In this document: positions 60,834 to 64,000 of the stretch, piece by piece
Layout of the letters: every line of letters starts with the position of its first letter
Position numbering within the stretch: position 1 is the first letter of the stretch
Assembly: GCA_900540475.1 (NCBI GenBank)
Contig: UQGG01000008.1
Coordinates: 62,001 to 126,000 of the forward strand
DNA length: 64,000 bases
From: an uncultured Robinsoniella sp.
GTDB lineage: Bacteria; Bacillota; Clostridia; Lachnospirales; Lachnospiraceae
Direction of reading: 5' to 3'
Program-made: the position numbers and the translations under genes
Notes under the pieces: generated by a model
What the model saw: only the letters and a program-made list of their open reading frames with translations
The model's database searches: none
Told to the model about the DNA's origin: nothing

Positions 60834-61721
60834 TTATTTTACAATAATGGGAATTGACTGCTTGTGGTTGATGATCTCAACATGCTTGTGATCACCGCCA
60901 AATTCACCATCCAGAGTCCAGGGAATTTCTTCCTCTGCCTCTAAAACAATATGATCCGTTTTAAAAGAATGTATATATTTGGAATTTACTTCCTTCATCA
61001 GCAGAGACCCAATAATCTCCTGAAGCTCCAACGGATTTTGGGGCGTACGGATCAACGTCACCTCATAGACTCCATCATTTAACTTGACATGTTTTCCTGT
61101 CATGTTCCGGAATCCACCAACAGAATCTGAGTTGGTAATCATTCCGTAAATAAAATCTCCTTCTATGGTCTCATCATTCGCTTCAATTTTCATTTTATAC
61201 GATTTAATCCCATAAAGACGTTTCACGCCTTCCAGCACATATGCCAGATGTCCTAAAATATTCTTTAATTCCTGTCTCGTCTGATAAGATACATCTGTAA
61301 AGATCCCAAATGCAGCAATATATACAAAATAATCATCATTAAAAGAACCGACATCACATAAATAAGGCACGCCATCCATAATATCCTGCGCTGCCTTAAC
61401 CATATTTTTTGAAAGCTTCAGACTATTGGCAAAATCATTGGTACTTCCTGCCGGAATATACCCTACCGGACAATTCGCTCCGCTTTCCATCATTCCCGTT
61501 ATGATCTCGTCCAGCGTTCCGTCTCCTCCGCTGCAGACCACCATGTCATATTCCGAGGCACGTTCCTTAGTCATTTTGCAGGCATCCAGGAAGCTCTGTG
61601 TCGTATAGGAATGTACATCATATCCACCTTTGACAAAAATATCAATAATCTCCAGAAGTTTATTTTTGATAAGACCTTTGCCAGATTTGGGATTGATTAT
61701 AAATAGCATTTTCTTTCTCAT
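60834..61721 (-). CDS. Diacylglycerol kinase-family lipid kinase
   Basis: A 295-residue kinase of the DagK/YegS family. KKMLFIINPKSGKG at the start, the catalytic nucleotide loop CSGGDGTLDEII near 64-75, GYIPAGSTNDFANSL near 87-101 and PWTLDGE near 270-276 are all present. In Gram-positive bacteria the family recycles diacylglycerol from lipoteichoic acid synthesis (DgkB) or phosphorylates other lipids; which one cannot be told. The ATG at 61721 follows GAGGTG; a longer in-frame start at 61736 lacks a site. Confidence 0.88.
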   Translation of the reverse strand: MRKKMLFIINPKSGKGLIKNKLLEIIDIFVKGGYDVHSYTTQSFLDACKMTKERASEYDMVVCSGGDGTLDEIITGMMESGANCPVGYIPAGSTNDFANSLKLSKNMVKAAQDIMDGVPYLCDVGSFNDDYFVYIAAFGIFTDVSYQTRQELKNILGHLAYVLEGVKRLYGIKSYKMKIEANDETIEGDFIYGMITNSDSVGGFRNMTGKHVKLNDGVYEVTLIRTPQNPLELQEIIGSLLMKEVNSKYIHSFKTDHIVLEAEEEIPWTLDGEFGGDHKHVEIINHKQSIPIIVK

Positions 61722-61864
61722 AACATTACACCTCAATACCCCTCTAATGTATGAACCTATTCTACTACCAAAGTTTCACAGATGCAATCATTTTGTTTTT
61801 GGGCACAATCTGCTGATATTCTGTCATATATCCGGTATGTATCAAATCAGAATTCCCCGCGCCC

Positions 61865-61965
61865 CTGTTTGAAATCTCATTCCTGCAATCTGCACTGACT
61901 GAATATTAAGTTTATTATCTGTAACTAATACCTGGCGATTAAAAATTAATGAGAAAACACGCTCT
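61865..61965. repeat. Degraded palindromic repeat, copy 4
   Basis: Left end CTGTTTGAAATCTCATTCCTGC and ATCTGCAC match the copy 1 arm with small changes; right end TTAATGAGAAAACACGCTCT matches the copy 1 right end. The core is replaced by AT-rich DNA. It lies between the lipid kinase and the TSCPD gene. Confidence 0.55.
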
Positions 61966-62000
61966 GGTACAGCAAACCAGTTTTCTTTTCCTGTAGATTA

Positions 62001-62009
62001 TGCTATACT
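62001..62009 (+). promoter_or_regulatory. Extended minus-10 of the TSCPD gene
   Basis: TGC-TATACT just upstream of AAAGGAGGTG. The minus-35 region (TTTTCT near 61981) is weak. Confidence 0.45.
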
Positions 62010-62036
62010 GACCTGTATAAAAGGAGGTGTAATACA

Positions 62037-62279
62037 ATGATTTATAAGACAAAAGGGGTCTGTTCCCAGGCAATTGATTTTGAGTTAGATGGGGATACCA
62101 TTAAAAAAGTATCTTTTATTGGCGGCTGCTCCGGCAATACCCAGGGCGTAGCTCGCCTGGTTGAAGGCATGAATGTAGATGAAGCCATAAAAAAACTGGA
62201 GGGCATTAAATGCGGTCCAAGACCTACATCCTGTCCCGATCAGCTTGCAAAAGCTTTAAAGGAAGCAACCGGGAAATAA
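62037..62279 (+). CDS. TSCPD domain protein (TIGR03905 type)
   Basis: An 80-residue protein with four conserved Cys and the family tail. Visible: VCSQAIDFELDGD at the start, FIGGCSGNTQGVARLVEGM near 27-45, and GIKCGPRPTSCPDQLAKAL near 56-74, whose TSCPD gives the domain its name. The domain is shared with the C-terminus of B12-dependent ribonucleotide reductases, where the Cys are thought to relay electrons or bind zinc. Stand-alone members have no proven role. AAGGAGGTG is a strong ribosome binding site. Confidence 0.9.
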   Translation: MIYKTKGVCSQAIDFELDGDTIKKVSFIGGCSGNTQGVARLVEGMNVDEAIKKLEGIKCGPRPTSCPDQLAKALKEATGK

Positions 62280-62286
62280 AATATGG

Positions 62287-62369
62287 GGCCGTTACCTGTT
62301 TACCATACCAAAGGATTCTATTTATTCATCAGTGTGAATAAATTCCTTGGCAGGAACCGGGTAACAGCC
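62287..62369. other. Long palindrome between convergent genes
   Basis: GGCCGTTACC (62287-62296) faces GGGTAACAGCC (62359-62369), with inner pairs CCAAAGGAT/ATTCCTTGG and TTTATTCA/TGAATAAA around a TCAG loop. Possibly a terminator for both genes, or another repeat; T runs are weak. Confidence 0.5.
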
Positions 62370-62431
62370 TCATTCATATTTATAAGCCGGCAAATTGCCT
62401 CTATTTTCTTATATTTTACATTTCTCTCTTA

Positions 62432-64000
62432 CTATCGATCCCATTTATCACACATTGCATTAATCTGATCTGCAAATTTAGCCAAATCTTTATTCGCTCC
62501 GCCTTCATTATGTCGAATAACCGTCATCAGCCTCTGACCGGCACCCAATAATCTTGCAAATACTGTATTCGCCCTAGCGCCCATAGCAGTCATATTCTCA
62601 GTATCTTTTACGATTGGAACCGGATGTGCCTCTTTGATAAACACATTTTCAGCCATATCAAATATTGTCCCGCTATACGGTGCCGTTGCTTTTAAATGCA
62701 ATTCGTCAATCAAACGATTTTTAAATATATCACAGACACTGTCTTCCCCATGTGTCACAAACACTCTTGCCGGCTTCTTTTCGAGCGAGGAAACCCACTT
62801 GATCAGTCCTTCATTATCTGCGTGTCCGCTGATCCCCTGAAGCCTGCAGATCTCAGCATGCACTTCAATTTCTTCACCAAATAACCGTACCGTCTTGGCA
62901 CCTTCTAAAATTGCCCTTCCTAATGTTCCAACTGCCTGATAACCCGCAAATACAATCGTACTGTCTTTACGCCAAAGATTATGCTTCAAATGATGCTTTA
63001 TTCTTCCCGCATCACACATCCCGCTTGCGGAGAGAATCACTTTCGGGCTGTCATTAAAATTAATATTTTTCGATTCATCGCTGGTAATTGCCGTCTTTAA
63101 ACCCGGAAAACCGATAGGGTTAATCCCCTGATCCAGAAGTGCAATGGCTTCTTCATCAAAATCTTCCCGCATCCGTTCACGGAAAATGCTGGTAGCTTCC
63201 ACTGCCAGCGGGCTGTCTACATACACTTCAAAACCTTCGTGATTCTTAACCATCCGGTCTTCTTTTATTTTACGGATAAAGTAAAGAAGTTCCTGGGTTC
63301 TCCCTACTGCAAAAGAGGGTACCACCACATTTCCGCCTCTGTCAAAAGTTCTCTGGATAATCTTGGCAAACTCACCAACGTAATCCGGTCTCCCTCCATG
63401 GCTTCTGTCTCCATAGGTAGACTCCATGACAACATAATCCGCATCCTGAATATATTGAGGATCCCGGATCAACGGCTGATTTACATTTCCAATATCACCG
63501 GAAAATACGATCTTTTTCTCGCAGCCCTTTTCATTGATCCACACTTCAATCGATGATGAACCCAGCAGATGCCCCGCATCAATGAAACGTATTTTTATTC
63601 CGTCTGCAATGGGTATTATTTTATTATATTCATTCCCGATAAAGCAGCTGATTGCTCCGTTTGCATCTTCCATATCATATAATGGTGCAACTTCTGCCTT
63701 CCCGGCTCTTTTTCCTTTTCTGTTCTTCCATTCAGCCTCGAACATCTGAATGTGCGCACTGTCTCGCAGCATAATCTCGCATAAATCCTGGGTAGCTCTG
63801 GTAGAAAATACCTGCCCCCGAAATCCTCTCTGGTATAAAAGGGGAATCTTCCCGGAATGATCAATATGGGCATGTGTTAACAGCAGCATATCAATATCAC
63901 TGGCCGGAACGGGTATTTCCTGATTTTCAAAACAATCAGGACCTTGCTCCATACCACAGTCGATCAAAATCTTTTGTCCGCATGCCTCCAGATAATAGCA
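62432..64000 (-). CDS. MBL-fold beta-CASP RNase (RNase J/CPSF-like), incomplete at the right edge
   Basis: The reading frame is open to the last base, so the gene continues outside the window; codons before the first internal ATG (63967) still read as the expected beta strand YYLEACGQKILIDCG. Motifs: TDAHXH-type metal site as LLLTHAHIDHSG, GDIGN, the beta-CASP region with VPSFAVGRTQELLYFI, SGMCDAGRIKHHL and ISGHADNEGLI, and HGEDSVC near the end. Resembles the CPSF73/YSH1-type exonucleases and the MBL-fold RNA-processing proteins found in bacteria. A C-terminal tail of about 85 residues after the MBL part is of unknown role. Confidence 0.88.
   Translation of the reverse strand, partial: CYYLEACGQKILIDCGMEQGPDCFENQEIPVPASDIDMLLLTHAHIDHSGKIPLLYQRGFRGQVFSTRATQDLCEIMLRDSAHIQMFEAEWKNRKGKRAGKAEVAPLYDMEDANGAISCFIGNEYNKIIPIADGIKIRFIDAGHLLGSSSIEVWINEKGCEKKIVFSGDIGNVNQPLIRDPQYIQDADYVVMESTYGDRSHGGRPDYVGEFAKIIQRTFDRGGNVVVPSFAVGRTQELLYFIRKIKEDRMVKNHEGFEVYVDSPLAVEATSIFRERMREDFDEEAIALLDQGINPIGFPGLKTAITSDESKNINFNDSPKVILSASGMCDAGRIKHHLKHNLWRKDSTIVFAGYQAVGTLGRAILEGAKTVRLFGEEIEVHAEICRLQGISGHADNEGLIKWVSSLEKKPARVFVTHGEDSVCDIFKNRLIDELHLKATAPYSGTIFDMAENVFIKEAHPVPIVKDTENMTAMGARANTVFARLLGAGQRLMTVIRHNEGGANKDLAKFADQINAMCDKWDR

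Noticed and set aside
1..64000. CRISPR arrays, tRNA or rRNA genes, prophage
   Set aside because: No regularly spaced direct repeats with unique spacers, no tRNA cloverleaf or rRNA sequence noticed, and no phage structural genes.

Overview
The window reads as chromosomal DNA from a strictly anaerobic Gram-positive gut bacterium of the Clostridia, most likely family Lachnospiraceae. This is inferred from gene content and style: type III glutamine synthetases (GlnN), a PPi-type phosphofructokinase, an archaeal/eukaryotic-type prolyl-tRNA synthetase with a separate editing protein under a T-box, MecA, HelD, the B. subtilis-like ywlC-ywlE-rpiB-upp gene order, strong AGGAGG ribosome binding sites and moderate GC. 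I see no rRNA, tRNA, CRISPR array, prophage or complete insertion sequence. Most of the window is ordinary core genome; the unusual material is regulatory DNA, palindromic repeats and one catabolic cluster.

Layout. 0.3-5.7 kb: a DUF624 membrane protein, a GH36 alpha-galactosidase on the minus strand, and citrate synthase with a MarR regulator behind a promoter carrying two matching palindromes. 5.7-11.4 kb (minus): a cytidylate-kinase-like protein and the branched-chain amino acid ABC system livJ-livH-livM-livG-livF. 11.4-16.8 kb: a palindromic repeat, a YjdF-like membrane protein, then kdpD-kdpE without kdpABC and a 60-aa membrane protein; the last two units share one promoter layout. 16.8-21.6 kb: PPi-phosphofructokinase, the T-box-controlled proS plus prolyl-tRNA editing pair, and an EamA exporter. 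21.6-24.4 kb: a sensor/degenerate-GGDEF/EAL phosphodiesterase, a second palindromic repeat and a 54-aa protein.

24.5-31.9 kb (minus) is a seven-gene cluster: LacI regulator, sugar-type ABC importer (binding protein and two permeases), PIG-L/LmbE deacetylase, L-cysteine desulfidase-like enzyme and PfkB kinase. It has no obvious standard substrate and is the best candidate here for an undescribed pathway. 32-38 kb: a PTS EIIC-EAL fusion, L-fucose isomerase, and a divergent AraC regulator with a DUF402 protein. 38-44.7 kb: HelD and a moxR-DUF58-transglutaminase operon. 45-51.5 kb (minus): nucleotide and tRNA-modification genes (tsaC/ywlC, a YwlE-like protein lacking its catalytic Cys, rpiB, upp, dCMP deaminase), a CwlD-type amidase and a GH18 protein. 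52-64 kb: mecA, a DUF1858 protein, two glnN paralogues flanking a decayed Rpn-type nuclease gene, class II aldolase, a lipid kinase, a TSCPD protein and an RNase J/CPSF-like MBL nuclease running off the right edge.

The genes suggest a sugar fermenter (galactosides, fucose, PPi glycolysis, aldolase) with amino acid uptake and c-di-GMP turnover by two EAL proteins. A family of about 165-bp palindromes with a shared core occurs at three places, with degraded fragments elsewhere; two fragments form the 3' ends of genes in the seven-gene cluster.
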